Shown here: in pieces, positions 1 through 11,782 of the stretch | How positions within the stretch are numbered: position 1 is the stretch's first letter | How the letters are laid out: every line of letters begins with the position of its first letter | Source: Phytophthora quininea | Lineage: Eukaryota; Oomycota; Peronosporomycetes; Peronosporales; Peronosporaceae | Length of the DNA stretch: 64,000 bases | Assembly (NCBI GenBank): GCA_011947345.1 | Contig: JAAVTG010000008.1 | Coordinates: 21,427-85,426 of the forward strand | Reading direction: 5' to 3' | Translations under genes and position numbers: made by a program | The notes under the pieces: generated by a model | Databases searched by the model: none | What the model was told of the DNA's origin: nothing | The model's input: only the letters and a program-made list of their open reading frames with translations

Positions 1-895
1 GGTGGGCCGGGGAGCGTAATGGTGGCTGGGGTGGCTTATACGTGGTTGTCTGGGATGAAGCTCTCCCTGGCTCAGGCAGCGCGCTTGCTGGGTGCCTGGT
101 GCATGCGGCTGCCGCAGGCACAGATAGCTGAGATCGCCGACGTCTCCGAGACCACGGCGGGGGACTGGTGCGCGTTCGTCCGTTGTCTGTGCTCGAAGCA
201 GCTCACCAAGGATGAGTTCCAGGTAAATTTTGGTTTTATTTATTCTATTTTTATGCTACTAATATTGTTGTTTAGATAGGAGGAATTGGCCACATAGTTG
301 AAATCGATGAAACCAGCATGAAAAAAAGACCAAGCACAATCGAGGTAGATTCTACGCTGACTACTGGCTTTTTGGTGGGGTCGATCGCTCCACGGGGCAG
401 TAGTTTGCCCGCTTCGTGAACGATGACCGCACCCAAGATAGTCTGTTCCCCATCATTCGGCAATTTATCAAGCCGGGGTAAGATTTATTTGTTTTTTTAG
501 AAATATGTTTTTTAACCAAAGCTTTGTATAGGACCACTATACATTCTGACATGTATGCTACTTACGTGACTGAGCGAAAAACCAAGCGGGGCGCGACACG
601 GGTGCGCACGCTCGCGAACAATCCTAAGATGTCTGACCTTAACTACGTACACAAGTACGTAAATCATACGGAGCACTACGTTGACCCCGACGACGGCATC
701 CATACCAATACAATTGAAGGCCTATGGGAAATCCATATCAAGAGACACGTCAATGCAATGAGAGGCATGAAAAAATCGGAGCTGAACGGGTACATTGATG
801 AGTACCTTTGGAGGAGCTGGTACTTCCCGAAGAAGGCGACCACGGGACAGATTTTTAGTGGACTGCTACAGTTGATCCAAAAGCATGGAGCTTAA
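1..895 (+). pseudogene. Merlin/IS1595-type (ISXO2-like DDE) transposase, 5'-truncated and degraded
   Basis: Three blocks in different frames together resemble an ISXO2-like DDE transposase, the catalytic domain of prokaryotic IS1595 and eukaryotic Merlin elements. An N-terminal part (19-225) ends near a possible splice donor. A middle block with an IVEIDET-type first-Asp motif lies at about 275-480. The C-terminal block (524-895) has the very typical HTNTIEG...K...LNGYIDEYLWR pattern at about 700-820, where the His-Thr-Asn and Glu residues are the family signature. AT-rich, intron-like stretches separate the blocks at about 222-276 and 480-525, so the gene may be split by two short introns rather than broken. 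The element starts left of the window and I could not define terminal repeats. The superfamily assignment is fairly secure; activity is unknown. Confidence 0.65.
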
Positions 896-1178
896 ATTGT
901 AAATGAACGTATATTTTTTTACAAATTTCTCACAAATGTCACATTAGAAAGTTGCAATAGAAAAAAGCGGAGCTCTGTTTGGGGAGAGCCCGCTGGTCTT
1001 CTCACCAGCGCAATTGCCCAGCGCGGCTAGTCACCATCCCGAGTATTGATGTCAGTATCGACTACGACAAGAGATGAGATCAAACAACGACTTTCCGTCT
1101 CGAGGTGGTGCTTTGCCCTAAGACTTCTAGTGGCAAGTGTTGAGCTGAGCACAACACCCCAGTGATGGTATCTATCGG

Positions 1179-1712
1179 ATGTCGTGTCGAGGATTTATCG
1201 TGTACGCCAGGGACCCAAATGCCTTGGGATGCTCAGGACGAACTAAAGGCTCGGGATACATTGAAAAGTTTTGCACAGTGCTGGGCAAGTTGGGAGTGTG
1301 TTTCAGCATGGACGGAAATGAAACAATGAAGCTACTTAAGAGTAACCAAGCCGCTCTTGCAAGACAATTCGCCCCAGAAACGCTGCACGGATTCCTCCAG
1401 ACTATGGGGACACCTGCCGCAGGCTACGAAAACCTTGATCCCAGCAACCAGCTGTTTCCTTTCCGACTTTTAAAATGGCTGGTAGAGATCAAGCAACTAT
1501 CTTCGCTGGGTTTTGTGGTAAACTTGGTTGTAATCACAACGGACAAAGTGGGGAAGCAACGGCAAGCTGTGAAGAAAACCAAGTACGTCGAGATAACAAC
1601 CCGAATCGAAGCATTGTCGAACGTCGATCAAGTTTCACTCTGGTTGCAAACGGACTTGAAGACTGCCTTCGAGACTCAACTGGCTCGCACCAAAGATGAA
1701 GGGTCAATGTAG
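1179..1712 (+). CDS. hypothetical protein, 177 codons
   Basis: An uninterrupted reading frame with no family I recognise. It has no signal peptide, no obvious membrane segment and no zinc or nucleotide-binding motif. Lying 280 bases after a transposase remnant in otherwise gene-free sequence, it could be a chance frame or part of the same mobile element. Treat it as a low-confidence gene. Confidence 0.2.
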   Translation: MSCRGFIVYARDPNALGCSGRTKGSGYIEKFCTVLGKLGVCFSMDGNETMKLLKSNQAALARQFAPETLHGFLQTMGTPAAGYENLDPSNQLFPFRLLKWLVEIKQLSSLGFVVNLVVITTDKVGKQRQAVKKTKYVEITTRIEALSNVDQVSLWLQTDLKTAFETQLARTKDEGSM

Positions 1713-3101
1713 ATGCATTTATCGCTGCTCGAAATTTTGTCAAGGGGAAAACGGCTGTCCCCTTCGTGTGTCGCTACCGATACATTTATTATTTAACGCC
1801 GCAACACCCTGGACCTGCTGTTATTGTGGTGGAGAGGGCTGGCTGTCGGCGCTTTAACATTTGAATGTGTTACTCCAAACTGGCAGTTTTCTGTTTCTTG
1901 TCCAAGTCATATCAGTGACACTTTGATCGCGCTGACATCCACAGTTGGCTAATTCTAGTGAGGCCGAACTTAACAAAAGAAGGCAAAAACGATATCTTAA
2001 GCACACACAAAAACATTACGTACCACACCTATATAGATGGACGTATTCTACCTGTGGTAATCATAACTAGCTACCCGTACTGCTTCTTTATATTAGTTGA
2101 ATCCAAGAACTGTACCCAGTTCCTATTGCATTCTAAAAATAAAAGGAATGACTGTCAAATGTAGATCTGTGAGACGTAGTTTCACTATATTCGTATATTT
2201 CCTCCTTAACACTCAGCTTTAGGAGATTGTCTAAGTAGCGAATATACCATTGTAGCTGTACTGTAGCTTCTCGCCTACGCTGGTCTTGCCAGCGGTATTG
2301 GCAGAGCTTGTTGTTTTTGGGATAGCGCTGTGCTCACAGAGTTGTGACGCTTCCGTAACCAGCGGCACACTGGTGCGAGGAGTGGTGATACCGTTTGTGC
2401 TGTGGAAGGTTGCACACCATCGCCTCGTGAAGCCCTAGTGGTGCTCCAGGGCTTTGCGGGTCGCCATTTTGACCTTCATTCTTGTTTACCGTGTTCCCTG
2501 GATACAAGCGTACTTGGCACAGCCAGCAGCATCGCAAACATCTATATGTCCGTATTTCCTACAAACCGCTTTGCCGCTCATCACTCGAAGACATTTCGGC
2601 AATTCGCTAGTGTACGGTACGCGTAGTCTTCTAGCACGAGAGCATTATACACTGATGTTTCTCGACTGAAGCCCAGTCAACTTACCGAATATGCACCTCG
2701 TTTGCACATTACGTATTTTTGCCCCCACTGAAACTGTTCTCTGCTCCTTATTTGAAGAAGCGATAACCCTGTCGAAATGATCCGGAGTCTTCTGTACATT
2801 TTTCGGATGACCCCACTCAGAGACCTAATACAACACCCGCATGAAGCACACCATACCACCGTGAAATGTATGTGCAGGCCGTTAGAAAATTGTAGCTGGC
2901 AGACTAAAACGCCTGAGAAGCACCTTGATTTATAAACGTTATTTGGAAAGAAGTTACAAATTATCCTATGTATAAGAAAATATATAAATGTACCAATATC
3001 AAGGTACATTGTTCTGAAAAGATTTTCTTTTGTGAAGAAGCACATCAAGCGTGAAGAAGGTGCTGCTTGTTGCAGGAACGCCAGCCTCTCACGCACTCGC
3101 C
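1713..3101. other. gene-poor intergenic stretch
   Basis: Only short frames under 75 codons, plus one of 139 codons on the minus strand (2677-3096) that overlaps the Rab7 5' region and looks non-coding. It presumably contains the Rab7 promoter near its right end. No repeats or RNA genes recognised. Confidence 0.4.
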
Positions 3102-3982
3102 ATGGCGCACCGGAAGAAAGTTTTGCTCAAGCTGATCATCCTGGGCGATAGCGGGTGCGTCTAAACACCCCAACATACCCAAACGGTTCCAGAAAGATTC
3201 ATTTGTTTGGTTTCTTGCGTTGAGCAGCGTGGGCAAGACGTCGCTCATGAACCAGTACGTGAACCAGAAGTTCAGCAACCAGTACAAGGCCACAATCGGC
3301 GCCGACTTCCTCACCAAGGAGATCATGCTGGACGACAAGCTGGTGACCATGCAGATCTGGGACACGGCCGGCCAGGAGCGCTTCCAGAGCCTAGGCGTGG
3401 CCTTCTACCGTGGGGCTGACGCCTGTGTACTCGTGTACGACATCACCAACCCGAAGGTAGGCTTCAGTTAAGAACACTATAGCGAGGTTCTGACTCTTGA
3501 GGGCATTGTTGCAGTCCTTTGAGAAATTGGACACGTGGAGAGACGAGTTTCTGGCCCAAGCAGGACCCAGAGACCCGGATGCCTTCCCGTTCATTGTGCT
3601 GGGCAACAAGGTGGACAAGGAGGCCGACAGGAGAGTGCAGAAGGAGAAGGCGCAGCAGTGGTGCCGAGCCAAGAACGTTCAGCAGGTTTGATACAAAATT
3701 TCCTCAAAGAAGAGCTGGCGAGACTAACGGCTTTTGTTGCTGCGCACAGCCGATCCAGCATTTTGAGACGAGCGCAAAGGAGGCGACGAGTGTTGAGGAG
3801 GCCTTCCAGACGATCGCTAGCTCGGCACTTCAGAAGGGCCAGGAAGATGACATGTAAGTCGTTGAGGGAGTCGCTTTGTGTATGGTTATTTGACGTTGTG
3901 GCTGGCTTTCTATAGCTACGTACCGGAGACGATCGACCTTAGTGGCACATCGTCGAAGCGCGAAAGCTCTTCGTGCTGCTGA
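3102..3982 (+). CDS. RAB7: Rab7-type small GTPase (5 exons)
   Basis: A late-endosome/vacuole Rab GTPase controlling membrane tethering and fusion. Exons read as 3102-3154, 3228-3456, 3515-3685, 3750-3853 and 3916-3982. All introns are GT-AG (58-73 nt), and together the exons give exactly 207 codons plus stop, the usual Rab7 length. The protein shows the GDSGVGKT P-loop (split by intron 1), the TIGADF effector loop, the WDTAGQERF switch II, the GNKVD guanine-specificity motif and the ETSAK motif. It ends in two Cys residues, the double geranylgeranylation site that anchors Rabs to membranes. The ATG at 3102 is the first in frame. The gene is intact. The Rab7 subtype is inferred from the [14 protein letters not shown] start, the length and the switch regions; it runs convergently to the next gene. 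Confidence 0.93.
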
Positions 3983-4118
3983 ACTGTGCCGCTGTTTGAC
4001 CACAGGCAACAGGCATGCGTGTTGGGATAAATTCGTCCTCAGGGATGAAGAAGATGGAGAGGAAATAAACAAGAGAGTGAGTTGGGGGATGAGGTCACGT
4101 GTTGCTAGTGGGAGACGA

Positions 4119-4896
4119 CTACTCGTTGGTCTTGACATTCCAGACTTTTAGCGCTGTGGGTCTTCGAATTGGAGCTGATTTTGCTGACTGAGCGCTTTGG
4201 TCGACTGCTGTTTTTGAGGAGCGTCCAAACGATGTCAATGCCAATGAGCGTATGCCACCAGGGTTCTTGCGCTTCAGTTCTTTGCGAGCCGCTTCATTTT
4301 GCTGCCGTCGAATCTCAATTGAGCGCTGAACTTGCCTCTTCCGCCAATGGCAAAAGATTTTGAGTTGCGCTGCTAGCTCCGTGGTCTCATCGATATTGCG
4401 GACTGGCACTTTCTTCGGAGGGCCAAACTCGTAGCGTCCCCACTCTTTCGGATCTGCTTGCTCTTCTTCGTCGGTCGCAATCATGTACTTACGAAGTTGC
4501 TTCTTGCTCGTCTCGCGAACGGCAATTTCACGTTTCAAAAACGTCAACTCACGGGCGATGATAGCTGGGTCCTGCTCGCGTGGTCGCTTCATAAACGTTT
4601 CCAGTGCTTTGACGAAACAAGTCTTAGATTGAAGTCGAGCCTTTTGCAAGCATCGGGTTTACCTTTTGCATGATCTACTGGCCGAGGTCCACGATATTTT
4701 TCACAGGCGATGGCGGGCTAGTACATGTAGTCGCTGCTGCTTTCGTTTGAGCTTCATTTGCAAGGTAGTCGCGCAAATCCTGCTGTTGGCGAAGCTCAAT
4801 TTGATCGGCATGGCAGTCCACGCAAAGATACTCCAGCTCTGGGTCGCCGAGCTCTCCGCAGCCAGTGCGGCACTGAGCCTTCACGTGAACGCTCAT
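4119..4896 (-). CDS. uncharacterised Cys-containing, basic coiled-coil-like protein (at least 2 exons)
   Basis: Two consecutive minus-strand coding blocks probably form one gene. The first (4896 to about 4675) has a C-x3-C...C-x2-C arrangement followed by a Gln/Glu-rich helix, so it may bind zinc. The second (about 4649-4119) is a charged, helix-rich region ending near VWNVKTNE. The join is not clear: the first block runs to a TAG at 4675-4677 and the second opens just before 4649, so a small intron or an indel must lie at about 4630-4700. I do not recognise the family. It lies immediately downstream of the aladin gene on the same strand and converges on Rab7. They could also be two separate small genes. 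Confidence 0.45.
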
Positions 4897-5011
4897 AACG
4901 ACTTCGACTACACCAATTTCAACCTCCAAACATATCACAGTGAGTAACCGCATTGAGCACAAACATGGTTGCTTGATCATCATAAAGGTCTGTTAGCTGA
5001 CTATTGCTCAA

Positions 5012-6885
5012 CTACTTAGCCTTTGGGTCTTCCAAGTAGAATGGATGGAAGGTGATCAGCCCACTGCTCCAAGCCACACTCAGCAGAGCGCCGTGCTCGA
5101 AGTTGGAGGCAAAGGCCAGCTTCCGGGGCACTCCAGCACTCGGGGGCCCACGTAGTAGACCACTACAGCAGAATCAAGCGTATATTAGATCACAATACGA
5201 CCATAAAGAGGGCAAACATCAACAAACCTGCGGGTAAAAATGAGGAACGGCTGCCAAGTCACACTGAAAATGGCGACGAGGTCACCAGTCTCCGCTGGAC
5301 GAGGCCCTGTAGCTGATGTCCGGTACGTGATTGCTACTCGAGATCCGCTTGGGTCCCACGCAATGTTTTGGACCCGACCACCAACAATTCTACAGAGTAA
5401 TCAGTCAACAAACGCAAACACAACAATGACGCAACAGCAAGAGATAGACTCAACGTACGCTGAGGTGCTTCGATCCAGCGAAAAGAGCTCCTTCTCAGCG
5501 AAATCCAGGGCGGGCGAACTAATCTGTGCATCTGCATAGAAGCATACTGATTAGAACCGAGTGCTCAAACTTACACTTGCTTCTGCAACCAACCTATTGA
5601 TGGAGGGCAGTCTTGGAAAATGTACGGGTACATCATTGGAGTATTGCGGAGCCCCACGAGCAAGCATCGTCCGTCGCTAGACCAGCCACAACCCTGGTAT
5701 ACGGAGGTTAGAGGAGTTAGTGGGCCTTAGGATTTACACTGTACAAAGATAATTAAAATGAATGGAGGCATACCCCACTTGCCACCTCCCATGTCTCTCT
5801 CTTCCAAGTCAGTGTCTCCCACATTAATGAGACGCCGCTCCTGGTACCATGCGCAAAAACACTCGTTAGTCGCTCCTAAAAATTATCCACTTAGCGACAA
5901 CGACAACGTACTCTGTGGTTACGAATAAATATTCACCGGTGGGCGACCAATGCAGCGTCGACAGCTTGTACGGGCTTTGCAGCTCAGTCTTTCTCGAGAA
6001 TATAGTGTCAAACACAACAATCGAGCGCGATCCTTTCGCAATGGCAGCCAGCAGACTCCCATCGTCATTCCAGCACGCTTGTTTGAACGGCGCGTTGTTA
6101 GGATGTTTCAACACCTCTTGCAGCACAGGTTCTACGTCCAGACACGACCACATCAGCTTACGCCCACACATTGTCGAGCAACATCTAAGCATCTCACCTC
6201 CATCTTTCGGAGGCACCTTCCACAAGAACACGCCCGTCCTGATCACACAATGGGTTAGCCATCACACATGTTCCACTTCCCTGCACGCTCACCAACCTGC
6301 ACGCTACCGCCAGAACATCTCCAGTAAACTTCCCCACTCCACGCTGCCAATATCCATTTGCTGCGGGTGTTCCAGCACTCTCGCGTCCCATTTGGCCTGT
6401 GCCACATTGTAGAGCGACACAACTCCGTCCAACTGAGCCACAGCCAGCAACTTCTCCTTGGGGTGCCAACTAAAGTCCACAACGCTCTCTCCATTGGAGA
6501 TCTCCGTCTCCTCCACGTCCAGCTCCTGCTCCCGACCGGTCATAGCTTCCACCACTCGCTGGGCAGCTCCTTCCAGCACATCCAGCGCCCTGTGCAGCAC
6601 CAGCAGCTCATCGTCCATCAGGAAGGTCTTGGCAGCTCTAACGGCTCGTTTCAACAACTTGATGGCGCCCGAGTCCAACTCGTCGTCCGCCTCAGTAGTC
6701 AGCGACTCGCTCTGGCCAAAAGGTCGCGGCTTGACGTTCGCCACCTGCGCCCCAGGGAACACCAGACCCCCGCGTCGCACGAACTCGTCGCCCAGGTGGA
6801 TGTCGTCGCGCTTTCCCACGCTGTAGAGCTCACCGCCCAGCTCTCCGAGCGTCACGGCGTCGGCTCTCGGCACCGTCCAGGTCAT
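5012..6885 (-). CDS. AAAS: Aladin-like WD-repeat nucleoporin (multi-exon)
   Basis: A WD40 beta-propeller protein matching aladin of the nuclear pore complex. Translated minus-strand blocks in order: an N-terminal region (6885 to about 6340) containing the first propeller blade (VDFSWHPKEKLLAVAQLDG), then VLAVACRTGVFLWKV across an intron at about 6240-6310, then WNDDGSLLAAIAKGS and LHWSPTGEYLFVTT (about 5900-6130), then a WKRETWEVASG block (about 5760-5850), then GCGWSSDGRCLLVGL (about 5600-5700), then NIAWDPSGSRVAIT (about 5240-5390), and a C-terminus ending FYLEDPKAK before the TAG at 5012-5014. The order of blades and the GVFLWKV/TWEVASG blocks fit aladin better than generic WD proteins. 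One apparent 1-nt frame change occurs at a C4 run (6332-6335, plus strand), possibly an assembly error. It is divergent from the AAA ATPase gene with only 59 bp between starts. Confidence 0.75.
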
Positions 6886-6944
6886 GACTTAAGTTTGACA
6901 CTAAAGGGACTTGATTGGCTGACACATGGCTACAGTTTTGCAAA
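6886..6944. promoter_or_regulatory. compact bidirectional promoter region with an ATTGG (CCAAT) box
   Basis: Only 59 bp separate the divergent start codons of the aladin gene (minus) and the AAA ATPase gene (plus). The interval holds ATTGG at 6914-6918, the inverse of a CCAAT box, a common element of bidirectional promoters. The function is inferred from position alone. Confidence 0.4.
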
Positions 6945-9349
6945 ATGCGACTGGCAGTGGAAGTGAGCCGAGATGCAGTGGACGTGACGAGCGTTGCCAA
7001 GGTCTCGAAGCAGACTTTTGAGCAGTTAAGGGCGGCGTGGAGTTGCTATGTGAGTTTGCAGCAATTTGGGAGTGAAGAAGGACAGGTTTTCAAGCTGGAA
7101 GTGGAGGAATCAGTGAAGGAATCGACGGTCAAGATTGATCACTGGGCAGGAGACGGCAATTGCACTGGCATACAGTCAGGGGATGAAGTACAGGTCGAGT
7201 GTGTGAATCCAGCTGACATTCGAGTGGTGCAGTATTTAGCGTTGGCGCCAGCAAGTGACGAGCAGAAGAAGCTCTCGCTGGCTTTTGTGAAGAGCTTGCT
7301 CCATCGGCGAGTTCTTGAAGGACAAACGGGGGTAGTCAAGTTAAAACGGGATGGATTAGACTATGGAGAATGGAGCTATGAGGCGTATTATCGTGGGCGC
7401 TGTAAGAACGAAAACAGCGGGGGCCAATGCTTGATGCTGGGGTCGTGACAGAGCGGACGCTGGTGCTGCTATTCCCTTCAGCGACGTCATCACTTAAATC
7501 CTCGCAGATTCTTCGTGTTTACCAACCGGTGGGAACTCATGCAAGAGGATTAAAGGAGCTGGTGGCCATGGCATTGCGGACAACAGATAGAACTACGAGG
7601 CCTGCGTTTCCTGCTCCTCGATCACTGCTGTTACATGCGCCGAGTGGAGCTGGTAAGACGACCCTGGTGCACCAAATTGCTCGAGTTTGGCGCAAATTTG
7701 TTGCTGCTGGATGGTGGGCTATTGGCATCACCGCAACTGCGGATCGAAGACTTCTTCTCGGCAGCATTTCGTATCCAGCCGTGCGTATTACTACTGGAAG
7801 ACCTTGAACTGCTCTTCCCAATGACGCTGGACGAAACCAAGTACAAACTAGTTTGCCGATTAGTAAACTGCCTCGAAAGCATCAGTAAGTCGACAGGAGC
7901 TTTGGGAATGAAAGTCGTATCCTAACTTGTGGAATGTAATGCTTCAGGAAAAGCGGAATCAGCTCGAGTGACAGTCATAGGCACTGTTTCAGTCCTTCCT
8001 GCTCTCCACTCGAATGTCCGGCAGTTGTTCATGGAGGAGGTTTTACTTGATGTAAGTCTGCTTGATGCCTTGCTTTTGACGCCGTGTAAGTTAGCCGGAA
8101 TGCTGTGCATCTACAGGTCCCAGAAAAGCAATGGAGCCTGGATTTACTGGAGTCGTTGGTGCCTTCTTCAACCTTTTTAAGACGTGAATTTTGATGTCGT
8201 TGGCAGTGCGCTATGGACAAAGGCCAAGCAATATTGCCTCCATTGCCCAACAAATACGTCTACGATTGTCACACACCACCGAATTCACAAACATGGAGGC
8301 TTTCGAGACGGACGTTGCGTCTGTAGCACGTGAGATTTCTAGCTCCACCAGTGGCGCCGATACCCTTAGTTCGTCAGTTCCAGACGTGTCGTGGGACGAT
8401 ATCGGTGGTCTGGAGAGCGTCAAGCAAAATCTGGTTGAGATGGTGGTTTGGCCGTTGGAAAAGCCTCATGTTTTCCGCCGAATGGGGATTTCGCCGCCGC
8501 TGGGTATGGTGTTGCACGGACCTCCCGGAACAGGAAAAACAATGTTAGCCAAGGCGACGGCAAAGGCAAGCGGCTGCAATTTTCTCAACCTGGTAGCCAG
8601 CGACCTCATGAAGGCTGAAATCGGCGAGAGTGAAAAAGCTATCACGAGAGCGTTCGACACAGCCCGCGCACTGAGCCCGTGCATGATCTTCATCGATGAA
8701 TTCCAGTCGTTGTTTGGCAACCGAAATACCGCTGGCCAGACGACGTCGCGAATGATTTCACAGCTGTTGATGGAACTTGATGCGTTGAAAGCAGTATCGG
8801 ATGACAGTGAGACCCATTCCTGCGCGAATGCCATAGGCAGTCTCGCCACCGACCAGATCTTCGTTCTTGCTGCAACAAACCAATTATCTGCCATCGATCC
8901 GGCATTTCTTCAGCCGGGTACGTGCTTCATTTGTAGTGAATTAAACCACGTTTTTGCTAAAAGTATTGACACCTTTTGTGTTTGTTTTCAGGTCGTTTCG
9001 AGAATGTCGTATACGTTGGACTGCCAGACGATAGTGAACGAGCTGCCATTCTAGCGATCCAACGCGCAAAAATGCCGTGGAGTAATGATGTCGACCTCGA
9101 CAAGTTAGTCAACGAGACACATGGTGCAAATGCTGCATCTTTGACTGCGCTCTGTCAGGCTGCAGCCATTCAAGCTATGCAACGAATACCTGCTGATGCC
9201 CCCGATGCCGAACAGGTGAGACGAATCCAATATTCGCAGCAGGCAAGGCAATTATGGACTGACGCGTGTTTTGTTAGCAAATTGGTATGACAGATTTTGT
9301 CGCGGTGCTGGACAAAGGAAACTTTGACTTTCAAAGTCCTGAGCAATAG
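6945..9349 (+). CDS. double-AAA ATPase, CDC48/AFG2 (SPATA5)-like; reading frame interrupted
   Basis: The N-terminal region (6945-7440) has no clear motif. The first ATPase module has Walker A GAGKT near 7650 and a Walker B-like VLLLEDLE near 7800. The second has DISWDDIGG-type (VSWDDIGGL) at about 8385-8415, Walker A GPPGTGKT at about 8520-8540, Walker B MIFIDEF at about 8680-8700 and a second region of homology with AATNQ at about 8870. The WPL-P-x-F-R-R-GI-PP module preceding Walker A is typical of CDC48/AFG2 AAA unfoldases. Introns are visible at about 7884-7947, 8053-8116, 8920-8992 and 9214-9281. The frame changes without a normal intron near 7430, near 7690 and near 8180, suggesting indel errors or decay. 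PEX1/PEX6 remain alternatives. It converges on the next gene. Confidence 0.65.
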
Positions 9350-9466
9350 TTTACTAGTAACTTGCCAAAAAATGCAGGTTTGGGGTAAATGTCGATGTTG
9401 ATCTATCAGAAAACTTTTCGCCGTCATTTCTAAGCATCAAAATGCGTGTAGGCACGCAATGCTGTC

Positions 9467-11404
9467 TTAACTGCGGGAGGGAGCGTAAGCGAAGACAATT
9501 CTCCCGAAACACTTCCGTGATACGATAAATACCGCTGTCGATCCCTGTTTAGACAGCAAATTGGTTAGCTTGTGCTCACACTCACTTAGAAAATGATGAG
9601 GACTACCTTTGGCCAATGCTGAAGCTTCTTGCACATAGATATCAGTCGTAGTACTTTCCTTCAGACACGTCTCCATGTACGCCTCCAGTGCATTGCGGCA
9701 CTCCATGAGCGATGTGAGTACTGCAGGCACAGTATACTGAAACAAACAAACAAATAATAGGGTTAAATACAGAATGCCAATGATGGTACAACGACATCAA
9801 CGAACCTGAACATTCCCTTGCTTGTCTTCTGCGCGCGAGGCACTGACAAGGTGGCAAAGTAGCGACTCTGCGGCTCGCACCACTTTAGCTCGTTGAAACA
9901 CACGACGGCGCGCTTCTTCCACCACGAACCGACGAACAGCAAATTGCAGCTTCGACTCGAAGAAGAACCTAATAGAAGACTTAACGCTCGTAGCAGCGAT
10001 TCGTAGATTGGCCAAGTGTGGGTACTGATGAAGCAATACCAGCGGGTGTGCGTCGTGCTGTTCATTCAAGAAATGCAGCAACGTCGAAAAGATTGCTCGA
10101 GCTAGCGCTCCGTTGGTAGAACTGTCCCCAGTTGCGCCCTTCCTGTCTGGTAGCGAATTCAGAAGTTGCAGCAGCAGCGTGAAACCATCGACCACAGCAG
10201 TCGTTGAGCTAAACAGCGTTTGCCAACGGTCGCGAGAGCCAAACAGCGCCTCCCGCGGTGCAGCAGCGAACTTGCAGGCGACCAGCAAGTTTTCGAATTT
10301 GAACAGACTGTTCAAAATCTCCACATCCTCCGCGTCGGCAGAAGCTTTTGGCACCTTCTTGTCTCCAATCTGCTTCATCGCCGACTGCATTCGGTTGCCC
10401 AGACCCTTCAGGTATTGTTCACTGAGCGGCAAGCTGACCTGAGGTTTGGCGCTAATCTCTCCAGCAAACAGCGCTCCCATGACATCGCCCTCGTTAGGCT
10501 TTGATGCAGTCAAGTTCCACAAGTTCTGTCCATCAGCAGTGACGACTGTGTAACTCGCACGGAACAGCAGGATGCGGAAGACGGACGCCGCACTGAGCAC
10601 GGCCAAGTTCTCTAGCACACTGCTGGTCACCTGGAACAGCATACGTGCCACGTGCACAGAGAAGAAGCTCGTCTCAATTGCGTCGTCTCCAGCTCCGAAG
10701 ATCCAGCCTAACACTCGTCCCAACATGTAGACCAGCACTCCACGCCTCACAGCACGCACCACATCTCTCTGCATCTCCCTCTGGAACGCAGCTCTTGGGT
10801 CCAGCACAAACGGATCTTCTCCCAAGCTCTTCTCCACAAACACGAAGCTCACAAAGGCTACGGCGCCTCCAGCTACGACGAAGCCGTCAAAGCCTGCGTC
10901 CACTTCGTCGAGGATGGATCCAGGCACCATCCCGTAGTAGAGCACCGTCTTCCAGAACCACGAGTGGAAGACACAGAGTGCCAATAGCACTGGAAGCTGT
11001 GGCTGTTGACGAGTGCGCGTTACAACGTCCACAACAGCGCACACTGCAGTTTGTAGGCCCCTAGTGGGCTCCAGAGGCTCCGCTTGGCGTCGAGGCGTCG
11101 GCAATAGCGCGTATCGCAGCGTCAGTTGAGCCACCGTCGCTATCCATAGGAAGCTGCCGACCAGCAGGAAGAGTAGGAGGCCTGGGAACTCGAACGGAGA
11201 CAGGATCGGCAGCAGAGTCAGCGCTAGCAGAGGCAGCAGGACAGCGCCGGCGGCGGTGAGAGCGACAGCGCGAAGCGTCTGCTGGAGCCGCTGCTGCAGC
11301 GAAGGGTACGGGAGGTCTGGGGAGGCGTCGGGAGAACCGGAGACACCCGCCGCGTACAGACGCAGCAGCGCGTGCAGCACCTCTAGAGAGTGCGCGAAGC
11401 CCAT
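9467..11404 (-). CDS. multi-pass membrane protein, NDC1-like nucleoporin candidate (2 exons)
   Basis: Exon 1 is 11404-9806 and exon 2 9736-9467, joined by a 69-nt GT-AG intron. About 620 residues. The N-terminal half has about six hydrophobic segments: two near residues 47-105, others near 140-160, 178-195, 230-250 and 270-290. The C-terminal half is soluble and helical. This six-segment half plus a cytosolic C-terminal half is the architecture of NDC1, the transmembrane ring nucleoporin that anchors aladin, and the aladin gene lies 2.6 kb away. That is inference from topology and neighbourhood; no residue motif proves it. The reading frame is intact. The start at 11404 is the first ATG before the membrane segments. 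Confidence 0.5.
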
Positions 11405-11782
11405 GGCAGGGATACGAATGGAGTACCAAGAGGGGTGAAGAATTTCGAGGTACGACGACTTTTGTGTCTGGATAGATTGTATTCGATAGTATTTTTATGA
11501 CTACTAATGTATTATAATATTCTGTATCTACCATGCTTCTCCACCAAGTTGTCGCGAGCCGTGTAAAACCTTTTGCTCAGGGTCTTGAGGTAGCTTGTCT
11601 TGAAGGCGAAAGAGTTCTTGACACGGTTGTGTAGGTACTAAGGAACGGTAGTTAGCTTAACGCCGAAGAAAGTGTTCAAACTCGCTAACTTGTTTGTCTT
11701 GAGTTCTTGGTCTTCTTGTCATCTTGTTCAGCCGTTCCTTAGGCACAAGATAAGTTTGCAACTAAACATGCAATTCGCTACA

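Noticed and set aside
2677..3096. 139-codon minus-strand frame upstream of Rab7
   Set aside because: It runs into the Rab7 promoter, has odd composition and no family resemblance.
6358..6966. 202-codon plus-strand frame
   Set aside because: Antisense shadow of the aladin first exon; His/Gln/Ser-rich as expected for such shadows.
8466..8894. 142-codon minus-strand frame
   Set aside because: Antisense shadow of the conserved second AAA module.
10645..11064. 139-codon plus-strand frame rich in Arg and Ser
   Set aside because: Antisense to the NDC1-like gene; composition typical of a shadow.
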